Shown: positions 17,127 to 25,978 of the stretch, in pieces
Position numbering within the stretch: position 1 is the first letter of the stretch
Layout: each line of letters opens with the position of its first letter
Assembly (NCBI RefSeq): GCF_024298965.1
Contig: NZ_CP085193.1
Coordinates: 9,176,001 to 9,240,000 of the forward strand
Direction: 5' to 3'
From: Streptomyces rapamycinicus NRRL 5491
GTDB lineage: Bacteria > Actinomycetota > Actinomycetes > Streptomycetales > Streptomycetaceae
Length of the DNA: 64,000 nucleotides
Translations under genes and position numbers: made by a program
The notes under the pieces: generated by a model
What the model saw: only the letters and a program-made list of their open reading frames with translations
Databases searched by the model: none
What the model was told of the DNA's origin: nothing

Positions 17127-17667
17127 GCTTGGCTCAACGTTGTGGGAACGAGCCCCGAGTTCGACGAACGGATCCGTCGGCTCTCGAACCAGTGGTACGG
17201 ATCCGGCACCGCTGTCGCGGAGCAGTGGTCCCCGGGCTCTGACCGGCCATCGGGTGACTTGGGGCCGTCCGTCGAGTTTGTCGCCCGCATGACCGCGGTT
17301 GGCAACCTTGACGGACACTTCTTGTCTGTCGTCGGTCATGGTGCAGCAGGTCCGCATGCGCCTGGTCGTCCTGAAAGCAGACGGTCTGCGTCACGTGCCA
17401 CCTGCAGCCCGACTCCATGTCGGTTGCCAGGCTTCACCTGGCGCGACTACACCCGGCTCGGGAAGTTCATGCTTGTCCGCTGCTCGATCGCCAGCCGACC
17501 GTATGGCTCGGGTGGGCGCCGTTGTGGATCACGGGCGCGGAGCCTTCGGGAGTCCTCCGGCGTTCTCGGCGCAGGGCCGGGTGGTGCTTGGCCGGCCAGG
17601 TGGTGTTCGCAGTTGGTCCCACCGGCTGCCGTTGTGCGGTCGTGGCCGGTGGGGACCTGGAAGCGGC
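17127..17667. other. 541-base stretch without a recognisable gene
   Basis: Between the GT4 stop and the MFS stop. Frames on both strands are open for 60-200 codons, but their amino-acid composition is not protein-like and none has a ribosome-binding site. GC content is visibly lower than in the neighbours around 17140-17460. It is the left edge of the putative catabolic island and may be decayed mobile DNA, but I see no transposase motif. Confidence 0.4.
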
Positions 17668-19029
17668 TCACCGGGGGAGGGGTTGTCCCTTGGTCTCCGG
17701 CCCGACGAACCAGACGGTGGCGATGGCGATGGCGTACATCACCACTCCGACGATGGTGGCAGCGGCGGTGATCCCGCCGAGCAGGCTGATGAGCATTCCG
17801 GTGCCGAGGGTGACCAGTGCGTCGGCGATGCGTGCGGAGTTGAACACCGTGGAGATCGCTGTGGCGCGACCGGAGGTGGGGAACAGTTCGGGCATGTAGA
17901 TGGGCATCCAGGCGAACTGGCCCAGGATGAAGAACCCGGCCACGGCTGCCACGGCCAGTGCCGCCTGCGGGGTGTGGACGGCGCAGAAGAAGACCGGGAC
18001 GACGGCCGCGGATACGGAGTAGTAGAGGAGCATGGTGGGTTTTCGGCCCCAGCGGTCGGCCAGGTAACCGAGCAGGAGGTAGCCGGGTACGGAGGCGCCG
18101 TTGAAGACCAGGCCGGCGTTGGCACCCCATCGGGTGCCCGTCTCGCCGGTGTCCTTGGCGAGTTGGGCGGTGTATGCGGGGATCCAGGCCGACACGGCGT
18201 ACAGGCCGATGACCGACACGACGGTCAGCACGAGCAGCCGCAGCCCGCGACGGCGCAGGTGGGGTTGGCTGAAGACGGCGGTGAAGGGGGAGCGCAGGAG
18301 TTCCCTGTCTGCGGCTGCGACGGTGTTGCCGGCTTCTTGGGCGGCTTTGGCCTTGCGCCGCCGGTCGCGGACCGAGGTCCACATCTCCGGGTCGCGGACG
18401 GCCCGCCGTACGTAGAGGACGATGAGTGCCGGGAGCGTGCCGATCAGGAAGAGGTAGCGCCAGGCGTTGTCGCCCACGGGCTCCAGCAGGTACCAGGCCA
18501 GTGCGGCGATGACCGCGCCGACGCCGAAGCCCGACTGAAGTACTGCGGCGGCTCGTCCTCGTGAACGGTCCGGCCAGAGTTCGCCGATCAGGGCGGTGGC
18601 ACTGCCCCACTCCGCTCCCAGTCCCATGCCGGTGATGAAGCGCAGGGTGAGCAGCCACCAGTAGTCGGGTGCGAGTGCGGTCAGACCGGTGAAGAGGGCG
18701 TACCAGAGGATGGAGAGGATGAGGGTGCGGCGTCGGCCGAGTCGGTCGGCCGCGAAGCCGGCGAGGATCCCGCCGAGCGCCCAGCCGGCGAGGGTGGCCG
18801 CAAGCAGGCCGCTGACGTAGGTGGGAAGGTCTGCCAGCTGTGCTTCGGTGCCCACCGCCATGACGGCCGTGGGGCCGACGAGGACGAGGGCGTAGGTCTC
18901 GAACCCGTCGAAGGTCCATCCCAGCCAGGACGCGAACAGCGCACGGCGGCTGCTCTTGTCGATGTGGCGCACGGCTGGGGACGGGCCGAGAGTTCTGGGG
19001 GGCGACACGTCGTTTTGCAGGTCGGACAT
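17668..19029 (-). CDS. MFS transporter, aromatic acid/metabolite:H+ symporter-like
   Basis: A 453-residue major facilitator with 12 predicted membrane segments. FASWLGWTFDGFETYALVLV begins TM1, DRLGRRRTL joins TM2-3, GAEWGSATALIGELWPDRSR is in TM4-5, DRWGRKPTM joins TM8-9, and the C-terminus ends PETKGQPLPR. This pattern belongs to the AAHS/MHS-like importers of organic acids. The start ATG has AAGGAG 8 bases upstream. It follows the ABM monooxygenase gene by 46 bases on the same strand, both divergent from the GntR-led operon, so it is the likely importer of that pathway's substrate. Confidence 0.9.
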   Translation of the reverse strand: MSDLQNDVSPPRTLGPSPAVRHIDKSSRRALFASWLGWTFDGFETYALVLVGPTAVMAVGTEAQLADLPTYVSGLLAATLAGWALGGILAGFAADRLGRRRTLILSILWYALFTGLTALAPDYWWLLTLRFITGMGLGAEWGSATALIGELWPDRSRGRAAAVLQSGFGVGAVIAALAWYLLEPVGDNAWRYLFLIGTLPALIVLYVRRAVRDPEMWTSVRDRRRKAKAAQEAGNTVAAADRELLRSPFTAVFSQPHLRRRGLRLLVLTVVSVIGLYAVSAWIPAYTAQLAKDTGETGTRWGANAGLVFNGASVPGYLLLGYLADRWGRKPTMLLYYSVSAAVVPVFFCAVHTPQAALAVAAVAGFFILGQFAWMPIYMPELFPTSGRATAISTVFNSARIADALVTLGTGMLISLLGGITAAATIVGVVMYAIAIATVWFVGPETKGQPLPR

Positions 19030-19075
19030 GGTGCTCTCCTTTGAGCGGTCGCGCGACGTCGTGACGTGCCCGTTG

Positions 19076-19387
19076 TCAGTCGATGACGTTGACCGGCCTG
19101 AGGACGGAGACCTCGACCGGTTTGGCGAGGAGGTCGGACAGCTGGGCGCGGTATGCCTTGTAGTGGGCCGTCGTGCGGTGCGCCTCCAGGGCCGCGGAGT
19201 CCTGGTAGCGCTCCAGGAGGACGAAGTCCGATGCTTCCGTCTCGGTGGTGTAGAGGTCGTAGGAGCGGCATCCCGGCTCGGCGCGGGTCGGGGCGATCAT
19301 TCCTTCGAGCAGGGCCCGCAGCTGCGGAGCGCGGTCTGCGGCCGGGGTGAAGCGGGCGATCACGGTCACAGGGTTCTGGTCTGACAC
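19076..19387 (-). CDS. Antibiotic biosynthesis monooxygenase (ABM) family protein
   Basis: A 103-residue ferredoxin-like ABM-fold protein: VTVIARFTPAADRAPQLRAL, EPGCRSYDLYTTETEASDFV, LLERYQDSAALEAHRTTAHY. Such proteins are cofactor-free quinol-forming monooxygenases or dimeric small-molecule binding proteins (YgiN-like). GTG start with AAGGAG. It is first gene of the leftward transcript starting at the GntR operator and is followed by the MFS gene. A role in oxidising an aromatic intermediate is plausible but not shown. Confidence 0.9.
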   Translation of the reverse strand: MSDQNPVTVIARFTPAADRAPQLRALLEGMIAPTRAEPGCRSYDLYTTETEASDFVLLERYQDSAALEAHRTTAHYKAYRAQLSDLLAKPVEVSVLRPVNVID

Positions 19388-19434
19388 GGGGGGCTCCTTT
19401 GATTCCCGGCGGGGCTACTTGCGCCCACCAGATG

Positions 19435-19456
19435 TAAGACGTTATAAAACGTCTTA
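19435..19456. promoter_or_regulatory. Perfect 9-bp inverted repeat, likely GntR operator
   Basis: TAAGACGTT and AACGTCTTA flank ATAA in the 161-base divergent gap between the ABM and GntR genes. It is strikingly AT-rich for this genome. A related half-site, ACGACTTATGA, overlaps the GntR start at 19542-19552. The position would let one regulator control both the leftward MFS/ABM and the rightward catabolic transcript. Confidence 0.8.
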
Positions 19457-19548
19457 TGAAGCTCGTCAAGGGTTCGGTGACTCCGCCGGCCGTGACACCC
19501 GAAGGGGTTGTTACGCGTCCGGGCCTGCTGCCGGGTTCAATACGACTT

Positions 19549-20379
19549 ATGACATCTGACATGGGCAACGAGCCCCGCTTCGACCTGTCGGCCGCCGGAT
19601 TCCGGATCGAACGGGGCCGGACACCGGCGACGACGCAGCTGGCGGAGCAGATCAAGGCACTGATCCTCAAGCAGCAACTGCCGCCGGGAACGCGGCTGCC
19701 CACGGAACGGGAGCTGATGGCTGAGACCGGTCTGAGCCGCATCACGGTCCGTGCCGCCGTGGGTGCACTGGAGTCGCAGGGCTGGGTGGTACGCAAGCAA
19801 GGACTGGGCACCTTCGTCTCCGAACCGGTGGACCAGGAGCTGTCCTCCGGCGTGCGCACCATCACCGAGGTCCTGCTCGAACAGGGCGTCACACCGCACA
19901 TCGACGTCCTGGGCTTCGGGGTCGAATCCGCTGCGCCCCACGTCGCGCAGGTCCTCGGGGAGTCCGAGGTACTGACGATCCGGCGCCGGTACGGGGACGG
20001 GGAGAAGCCGGTCGCGCTCGTCACGATCCACCTCCCGACGCGGGTGCTGGAGGCGGCCGGGCCGCTGCGCTCCGGCGAACCCGCCACCGAGACCACGTAC
20101 ACGATGTGGGAGCAGCGCCTGGGGGTGCGGATCGCCCAGGCCCAGCACCAGATCCACGCGGCCGCGGCTTCTCCGGACGTCGCCGCGGCGCTGGAGATCG
20201 ACGAGTCCGCACCCGTGCTCGTCCTGGAGCGGGTCAGCCTCGGCCACGACGACCGTCCACTGGAAGTCGTGATCTTCCACTACCGGCCGGAACGCTACGG
20301 ATTCACCGTAACGCTTCCCCGCACCGTCTCCGGTGCCCCGGTCGGCATGACCGACATGACAGAAAGGCAACGTCCATGA
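19549..20379 (+). CDS. GntR family regulator with UTRA domain (HutC subfamily)
   Basis: A 276-residue regulator. The winged helix is at about residues 25-90: LAEQIKALILKQQLPPGTRL, TERELMAETGLSRITVRAA and QGWVVRKQGLGTFVSEP. The UTRA effector domain follows (LEQGVTPHIDVLGFG ... VLERVSLGHDDRPLEVVIFH). ATG 19549 is assumed; ATG 19561 is possible and neither has a strong ribosome site. Its stop overlaps the LLM gene start in ATGA. It heads the catabolic operon and is divergent from the importer, so it most likely represses both until the substrate or an intermediate binds. Confidence 0.9.
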   Translation: MTSDMGNEPRFDLSAAGFRIERGRTPATTQLAEQIKALILKQQLPPGTRLPTERELMAETGLSRITVRAAVGALESQGWVVRKQGLGTFVSEPVDQELSSGVRTITEVLLEQGVTPHIDVLGFGVESAAPHVAQVLGESEVLTIRRRYGDGEKPVALVTIHLPTRVLEAAGPLRSGEPATETTYTMWEQRLGVRIAQAQHQIHAAAASPDVAAALEIDESAPVLVLERVSLGHDDRPLEVVIFHYRPERYGFTVTLPRTVSGAPVGMTDMTERQRP

Positions 20380-21437
20380 ACGACGACGATCCCTCCGGCG
20401 CGGGTCCCGCCCACGAGCCCGAGCCGCACATCGGGCTGATCCTGGCCCTGACCATCCGCGGCCTCGCCGTGGGCAACTATCCCGACATGGTCCGCGCCGC
20501 GCAGGCCGCCGAGTCCTACGGATTCGACTCCGTGTGGCTGTGCGACCACTTCCTGACCCTCAGCCCCGACGACTACGTCCGGGACGCGGGCATCACCGCC
20601 GGACCCGAGAGCGACGGCGATGCCCAGCAGAGCCGCTCGTCGTCGGTCCCGCTGCTCGAATGCTGGACCGCGCTGTCGGCCCTGTCCCGCGACACCACCA
20701 CCGTGCGCCTGGGCACCAGTGTGCTGTGCAACTCCTACCGCTATCCCGCCGTGCTCGCCAAGATGGCCGCCACCCTCGATGTCATCTCCGGCGGCCGACT
20801 GGACCTGGGCATGGGAGCGGGCTGGTTCCAGCAGGAGTACGAGGCGTACGGCATCCCGTTCCCCCCGACCGGGGACCGGGTCACCGCGCTCGGCGAGTCG
20901 CTCCAGGTGATGCGCCAGGTGTGGACCGAGGCGCATCCGACCTTCCACGGCGACTTCTACAGCATCGACGGGGCGGTCTGCGATCCGCCCCCGCTCCAGC
21001 AGCCGCATCCGCCCTTGTGGGTGGGCGGCGAGGGACTGCGGGTCCACCGCACCGCCGCCCGGCACGCCAACGGCATCAACGTCCGATGGTGGCCCGCCGA
21101 GAAGTGCGCGGAGCGCCGCGCGTTCCTGGACCGTGAGTGCGAGGCGATCGGCCGCGACCCGGCGACCCTGCGCCTGTCGATCACCACCCTGCTCGCACCG
21201 ACCGACTCCTCGGCACAGCAGGACGAGCTGCGTACCCGCTTCCAGTCGATTCCCGACACCGGACTGATCACCGGGACGCCGGAAGCCTGTGTCGAGCGCA
21301 TCCGCGCCTACCAGGACGCCGGCATCGACCACTTCCTGTTCACCATCCCGGACGTCGCGGACTCGACCTATCTCGACGTCGTCGGGGAGCAGATCCTGCC
21401 CCACATCAAGCCCGCACGGCACACGCAACCCACCTGA
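20376..21437 (+). CDS. LLM class F420-dependent oxidoreductase
   Basis: A 353-residue TIM-barrel luciferase-like enzyme. Family landmarks are AAQAAESYGFDSVWLCDHFL, LGTSVLCNSYRYPAVLAKMA, ISGGRLDLGMGAGWFQQEY and PPLWVGGEGLRVHRTAARHANG. It overlaps the GntR gene by ATGA and has GAAAGG upstream. The F420:NADPH oxidoreductase at the end of the same operon supports use of F420H2 rather than FMN. It would perform hydride transfer to, or from, the pathway substrate. The substrate is unknown. Confidence 0.9.
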   Translation: MNDDDPSGAGPAHEPEPHIGLILALTIRGLAVGNYPDMVRAAQAAESYGFDSVWLCDHFLTLSPDDYVRDAGITAGPESDGDAQQSRSSSVPLLECWTALSALSRDTTTVRLGTSVLCNSYRYPAVLAKMAATLDVISGGRLDLGMGAGWFQQEYEAYGIPFPPTGDRVTALGESLQVMRQVWTEAHPTFHGDFYSIDGAVCDPPPLQQPHPPLWVGGEGLRVHRTAARHANGINVRWWPAEKCAERRAFLDRECEAIGRDPATLRLSITTLLAPTDSSAQQDELRTRFQSIPDTGLITGTPEACVERIRAYQDAGIDHFLFTIPDVADSTYLDVVGEQILPHIKPARHTQPT

Positions 21438-21484
21438 CCCAGCCGCGCGACCACGACGCCAACGACTCAACGAAGGGCTACTCC

Positions 21485-22228
21485 GTGACCTCCGAGACGA
21501 CCGCACACAACGAGCTCACCACCATCGACGAGGCGTACCTGAGGCCGACCGCCTACATCGATTCCGACCACCCGCTCGTGGTATCCACCGCACGAGAGCT
21601 GACGGACGGTGCCGCCACCGACAGCGAACGACTGGGCCGCATCTACCACTACGTCCGCGACCTGCCCTACGACATCCTCGCCTCGTTCCGCTATCTCGCC
21701 GAGGGCGAATCGGCGGCCAGCGACGTCCTCGCCCACGGCGTCGCCTTCTGCATGGGCAAGGCGAGTTCGTTCGTCGCCCTGTCCAGGGCCGCCCGCATCC
21801 CTGCCCGCATCGCGTTCCAGGCGCTCCACGCCCCGAAGATGGAATTCCTCTCACCGGAGGTCCGCACCCTGTGGGGAGGGCCGGTCGGACGGCCACTGCC
21901 CTGGCACTCGCTCGGCGAAGCCTTCCTCAACGGCCGGTGGATCAAGCTGGACGCAACCATCGACGCGCCCACAGCGACCCGTCTGGGCAAGCCCTACACC
22001 GTCACCTACGACGGCGTCACGGACATCCCGACCGTCGAGGGGCCCGTGCTGCGGGAGAACGGCAGCTACGCCGACTATCCCGCCGAAGTGGCGCGATGGT
22101 ACGAGCAGGTCGCCGGCGAAGTCCTCGAAGCGCTTGCATCGCCCGCCGCGCACGAGCGGGTCGCCGGCGACGACGTGCTGTGGAGCGGCCCCGATCCAGA
22201 GCTGGTCGGCCGCACTTCCGTCGCCTGA
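21485..22228 (+). CDS. Transglutaminase-like domain protein
   Basis: A 247-residue cysteine-hydrolase-fold protein. The papain-like triad is visible: Cys89 in AHGVAFCMGKASSFVAL, His141 in PWHSLGEAFLNG and Asp156 in RWIKLDATID. The GTG at 21485 is chosen; AAGGG lies 11 bases upstream. Bacterial members usually hydrolyse amides or peptides rather than crosslink. Placement between an F420 enzyme and an aldehyde dehydrogenase suggests that it cleaves a small amide or thioester intermediate, which would be a new role; this is inference. Confidence 0.82.
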   Translation: MTSETTAHNELTTIDEAYLRPTAYIDSDHPLVVSTARELTDGAATDSERLGRIYHYVRDLPYDILASFRYLAEGESAASDVLAHGVAFCMGKASSFVALSRAARIPARIAFQALHAPKMEFLSPEVRTLWGGPVGRPLPWHSLGEAFLNGRWIKLDATIDAPTATRLGKPYTVTYDGVTDIPTVEGPVLRENGSYADYPAEVARWYEQVAGEVLEALASPAAHERVAGDDVLWSGPDPELVGRTSVA

Positions 22229-22321
22229 TCCGGCCACCCGAGGAGCGCCCCGAGACACCGACCGCCGGACATGCCCGCCCTTCGCGGACCATCACGTCAA
22301 CCCCCAAGGAGTGAGGCCACC

Positions 22322-23731
22322 ATGGCCGTTCACCAGATCAACTCCGTCAACCCGGCCACCGAGGAAGTCATCGCCCAGTTCACCCCCCACTCGCCGACAG
22401 CTGTCGACGCGGCAGTCGAGCGGGCATCCCTCGCCGCCAGGAGGTGGCGGGCGATACCCGTACCGGCACGTGCCGAGCACCTCAAGCGGGCCGCCGCGCT
22501 ACTACGCGCCGAACGGGACCAACTCGCCGCACTCATCACCGAGGAGATGGGCAAGCCCATCGCCGAAGCGGAAGCCGAGGTCGACAAGTCCGCCTGGTGC
22601 TGCGAGTACTACGCGACGCAGGGACCGGAACTACTGATGCACCAGCCCGTGGCAACCGGGGCCGCCCGCAGCCACGTCGCCTTCGACCCGCTGGGCCTCG
22701 TCCTGGCGGTCATGCCCTGGAACTATCCGCTCTGGCAGGTGTTCCGCTTCGCGCCGCCCGCACTGCTGGCCGGCAACGGCATCGTACTCAAACACGCCTC
22801 GAACGTGCCGCGTTGTGCCCTGGCCATCGCCGACATCTGGAACCGGGCCGGCTGCCCGCCCGGTCTGTTCACCACGCTGCTCGTCGGCCCCGACGCGGTG
22901 CCGGACCTCATAGCCGATCCCCGCATCCACGCCCTGACCCTCACCGGATCGACCGAAGTGGGCTCTGCCGTCGCTGCTATGGCCGCGCACCACCTCAAGC
23001 CACAGGTCCTCGAACTCGGCGGCTCGGACCCCTTCATCGTCCTCGCCGACGCGGACGTCCCGGCCGCCGCCGCGGCGGCGGTCAGCGCACGCATGCACAA
23101 CACCGGGCAGAGCTGCATCTCCGCCAAGCGGTTCATCGTCGAGGAAACGGTCGTCGAGGAATTCACCGACGCGTTTACCGCCGGTGTCGCCGCACTGACC
23201 GTGGGCGACCCGTTCCGCCAAGACGTACAGATCGGCCCGCTCGCCCGGCCCACTCTCCGCTCCGACCTCCTCGACCAGGTCGAGCGCAGCACCGCGGCGG
23301 GCGCCCGCGTCGTCACCGGCGGCACCGTCCCCGACGGCCCCGGGTACTTCTACGTGCCCGCCGTCCTCGACCAGGTCACCCCGACCATGGCCGTCGCAGC
23401 GGAAGAGACATTCGGGCCGGTGGCCGCCGTCGTCTCCGCGAAGGACCCGGCCCAGGCCATCGACATCGCCAACGCCACCGAATTCGGCCTCGGCGCCGCG
23501 CTCTGGACAACCGACCCCGAGCGCGCCGATCGCCTGATTCCCGGCATCGAGGCCGGCGCGGTATTCGTCAACGGGATCGTCGCCTCCGACCCGCGGCTGC
23601 CGTTCGGCGGCATCAAGCGCAGCGGCTACGGACGCGAGCTGGGCGCCTTCGGACTCCGTCAGTTCACCAACGTCAAGAGCGTGTGGATCGGCCCCGCACA
23701 CAACGCACAGAGCCACCCCCTCAGCGAATGA
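22322..23731 (+). CDS. Aldehyde dehydrogenase family protein
   Basis: A 469-residue NAD(P)+-dependent aldehyde dehydrogenase. Catalytic Glu is in VLELGGSDPFIVL and the nucleophilic Cys (about residue 265) in NTGQSCISAKRFIVEE; MPWNYPLWQVFRF and FGGIKRSGYGRELG are also typical. It resembles the succinate-semialdehyde dehydrogenase branch. ATG 22322 follows AAGGAG/GAGG. It lies 93 bases after the transglutaminase-like gene in the same direction. It would convert an aldehyde from the LLM/hydrolase steps to the acid. Confidence 0.93.
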   Translation: MAVHQINSVNPATEEVIAQFTPHSPTAVDAAVERASLAARRWRAIPVPARAEHLKRAAALLRAERDQLAALITEEMGKPIAEAEAEVDKSAWCCEYYATQGPELLMHQPVATGAARSHVAFDPLGLVLAVMPWNYPLWQVFRFAPPALLAGNGIVLKHASNVPRCALAIADIWNRAGCPPGLFTTLLVGPDAVPDLIADPRIHALTLTGSTEVGSAVAAMAAHHLKPQVLELGGSDPFIVLADADVPAAAAAAVSARMHNTGQSCISAKRFIVEETVVEEFTDAFTAGVAALTVGDPFRQDVQIGPLARPTLRSDLLDQVERSTAAGARVVTGGTVPDGPGYFYVPAVLDQVTPTMAVAAEETFGPVAAVVSAKDPAQAIDIANATEFGLGAALWTTDPERADRLIPGIEAGAVFVNGIVASDPRLPFGGIKRSGYGRELGAFGLRQFTNVKSVWIGPAHNAQSHPLSE

Positions 23732-23776
23732 CCAGCATTCTCTTCTCCCGAACCAGCCGACCGAAGGCGATCACCC

Positions 23777-24484
23777 ATGACAGTCACTCAGCCGGACACG
23801 CTCCCCGCCACAACAACGCACCACGAGAACACCGTCGCCATCGTCGGCGGCACCGGCGCCCTCGGTCTTGGGCTCGCCACCCGGTGGGCCCACAGCGGCG
23901 TCAATGTCCGCATCGGATCCCGGCGTGCAGAAGCGGCGCAGGGCTGCGCCGACAAACTCCCCGGAGCGGTCGGCGGGGACAACACCACAATGATCGAAGG
24001 CGCGGCGGCGGTGGTCGTCGCCGTGCCCTTCAGCGCACACGTCGAGACGATGCGCTCCATTGCGAAAGCCATCCAGCCCGGACAACTGGTCATCGACACG
24101 ACCGCGCCCCTTCTGCCCGCCGGCCCCCGCGGCCTGCGTCCCATCGTCCCCTGGGCCGGTTCTGCCGCCGAACAGGCCCAGGCCCTGCTGCCGGACGGTA
24201 CAAGCGTGGTCTCGGCTCTGCAGACGGTCAGCGCCGCCACCTTGCAGGACATCGAGCTCCGGCTGGACGAGGACGTATTGCTCTGCGGCGATCACACGGC
24301 CGACAAGGTCCTGGCCGCGGATCTCATCGACCGTATCCCCGGGCTGCGCACCGTCGACTGCGGCCTGCTGGACATGAGCGGTGTCTGCGAGCGGATCACC
24401 GCGCTGCTGATCGGGATCAACAGGCGTTACAAGACCCACGCCGGCATTCGGCTCACAGGTCTCCCCGAGCCTCTCGCCCGATGA
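23777..24484 (+). CDS. F420:NADPH oxidoreductase (Fno-like)
   Basis: A 235-residue NADP-binding enzyme. VAIVGGTGALGLGLATRWAH is the dinucleotide motif and VRIGSRRAEAA the NADP-phosphate contact, both as in Fno; DTTAPLLPAGPRGLRPIVPW and LCGDHTADKVLAADLIDRI belong to the C-terminal domain. ATG with GAAGG upstream. It is last in the GntR-led operon and would regenerate F420H2 for the LLM enzyme, as NpdG does in nitroaromatic degraders. Confidence 0.92.
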   Translation: MTVTQPDTLPATTTHHENTVAIVGGTGALGLGLATRWAHSGVNVRIGSRRAEAAQGCADKLPGAVGGDNTTMIEGAAAVVVAVPFSAHVETMRSIAKAIQPGQLVIDTTAPLLPAGPRGLRPIVPWAGSAAEQAQALLPDGTSVVSALQTVSAATLQDIELRLDEDVLLCGDHTADKVLAADLIDRIPGLRTVDCGLLDMSGVCERITALLIGINRRYKTHAGIRLTGLPEPLAR

Positions 24485-24561
24485 GCTTGTTCTCTTTCTT
24501 CCGGCCTCGAACGGTGTCTCGGACTGAGCCGCTCACCTGAGGGTTCGCCAGACGCGGGGGC

Positions 24562-24616
24562 GGCCTTCGTCTGATCATGTGCTCCGACCAAGGTGCACGT
24601 GATCACGACGAAGGCC
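24562..24616 (+). terminator. Long hairpin 78 bases after the F420 oxidoreductase gene
   Basis: The 21-base arm starting GGCCTTCGTC pairs with the 22-base arm ending GACGAAGGCC across a 12-base loop, with one bulge and one mismatch. There is no U-run, which is common for Streptomyces terminators. It could also be a terminal structure of the transposase remnant that follows directly. Confidence 0.55.
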
Positions 24617-24620
24617 CGGC

Positions 24621-24823
24621 CGGCTCGACGTCGATCGGCTGCGGACGGTGCTGGCCGGGCTGTCGTTGCCGCGGTTCGAGGCGGGCGTCTGGTCCTGGCG
24701 GTCGATGTGTCGCCGTGGCTTCGCCCGGACGCGCCATGCTCGGCGGAGCGCCTGTTCTGCCACGTCTACGGGCGCGCGAGGACAGCCTCGCAGTTCATTC
24801 CGGGCCGGCCCTACTCTTTGGGT
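24621..24823 (+). pseudogene. Remnant of an IS701-type DDE transposase
   Basis: In one frame RLDVDRLRTVLAGLSLPRFE, then after a frame change near 24675 VLAVDVSPWLRPDAP, RLFCHVYGRARTASQFIPG and RPYSLG. This series is characteristic of IS701/DDE transposases of Streptomyces around the first catalytic Asp. The N-terminus, the rest of the catalytic core and the frame are lost. It marks the right border of the catabolic island. Confidence 0.7.
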
Positions 24824-25099
24824 CGGGACGGACGATCAGTGCACTGCCCGCGTCGTCGTTGTCATGGGCGGGCGCCCGGGGCCAGGCGGCGGAGTGGTTC
24901 CCGCACCCGTGGTCGGGGCGGTCGTCGCCCGGGTCCGGCCGTGCCCCGCCGTTCGGGGGAGGGGCGTCTGCCGGGGGCGCCGCGGGCGGCTCGGCGATGC
25001 CGTGTTCGCGCCATGTCGGCCGCCGTGCCCCCCTGTCGCCGCGGGCGAGGCCGTGTCCGGGCGTCCGTGGGACGGACCGGCGTCCGTGAGGGGTGCGGG
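24824..25099. other. Non-coding gap before the AraC gene
   Basis: No further transposase similarity, ribosome site or coding-like frame is seen. The sequence is GC-rich with many CGCCG runs and lies between the transposase remnant and the 3' end of the minus-strand AraC gene. Confidence 0.35.
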
Positions 25100-25978
25100 T
25101 CAGTCGGCGGGCGCCGACGCGCGGTGCGCCCGCGGGCTCAGGCCGCGCTCGCGCTTGAAGGCGGCGCTGAGGGCGAACGCGCTGCCGTAGCCGACCCGCC
25201 GTGCCACCGCCGCCAGGGTGTGCTCCGGATCCCGGAGCAGATCCGCCGCGAGCGCCAGCCGCCAGCCGGTCAGATACGCCATGGGCGGCTCGCCCACCAG
25301 CGCGGTGAAGCGGCGGGCCAGCGCCGCGCGCGAGACACCCGCCTCGGCGGCGAGCCCGGCGACCGTCCACGGATGGGCCGGGTTGTTCTGCAGCAGCCGC
25401 AGGGCGCGGCCCACCACCGGGTCGCCCAGCGCCCGGTACCAGCCAGGCGTCCGGGCCTCCGGCCGGGAGAACCAGGCCCGCAGCACCGAGATCAGCAGCA
25501 GGTCCAGCAGCCGGTCCAGGACCGCCTCCTGCCCGGGCTCGTCCTTGACGATCTCCTCGCCGAGCCAGGGCATCAGGGGGCAGTCCCACACCCGGCCGTC
25601 CAGCGCCAGCAGCGGGGGCAGCGCGTCCAGCAGCCGCCCACTGATCTCCCCGTCCAGCAGATAACTGCCGATGAGCATCACGGCCGAGCCGTCCGGGCTG
25701 TTGCCCCAGGTGCGTACCCCGAGCGCCATCGCCTCGGCCAGATCGACGCCGTCCGCCGTGCGGCACACCTCACCGGGGAGGATCCACGCCTGCGGCGCGG
25801 TCGCGGGGTCCCCGGCCACCGTGTACGGATCCGGGCCGCGCGCGATCGCCACGTCCCCCGGGCGCAGCCGCACCGCCTCGCCCCCGTCCGGCACCACCCA
25901 CGCCTCGCCGCGTGCCATGGTCATCACACACAGCGGGGCCTGGTCCTCGATCCGCACCGCCCAGGGCGGCTCCATCAC
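25100..25978 (-). CDS. AraC family regulator with cupin sensor (5' end apparently frameshifted)
   Basis: A 292-residue AraC regulator. The N-terminal cupin_6 part (RIEDQAPLCVMTMARGEAW, LRPGDVAIARG) is followed by the two HTH motifs VAGLAAEAGVSRAALARRF and LAAVARRVGYGSAFALSAAF. The GTG at 25978 starts inside the family's conserved N-terminus. The missing first residues (MDALANLLDGPRARG) are encoded just upstream from ATG 26040 in another frame, separated at a five-base G run at 25996-26000, so one base appears lost. It is divergent from an NmrA-type reductase, a frequent pair in which the AraC protein controls the reductase. Confidence 0.85.
   Translation of the reverse strand: MMEPPWAVRIEDQAPLCVMTMARGEAWVVPDGGEAVRLRPGDVAIARGPDPYTVAGDPATAPQAWILPGEVCRTADGVDLAEAMALGVRTWGNSPDGSAVMLIGSYLLDGEISGRLLDALPPLLALDGRVWDCPLMPWLGEEIVKDEPGQEAVLDRLLDLLLISVLRAWFSRPEARTPGWYRALGDPVVGRALRLLQNNPAHPWTVAGLAAEAGVSRAALARRFTALVGEPPMAYLTGWRLALAADLLRDPEHTLAAVARRVGYGSAFALSAAFKRERGLSPRAHRASAPAD

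Noticed and set aside
17142..17771. Possible gene in the gap left of the MFS gene
   Set aside because: It overlaps the MFS 3' end antisense, has no ribosome site, and its second half is Arg/Trp-rich shadow sequence.
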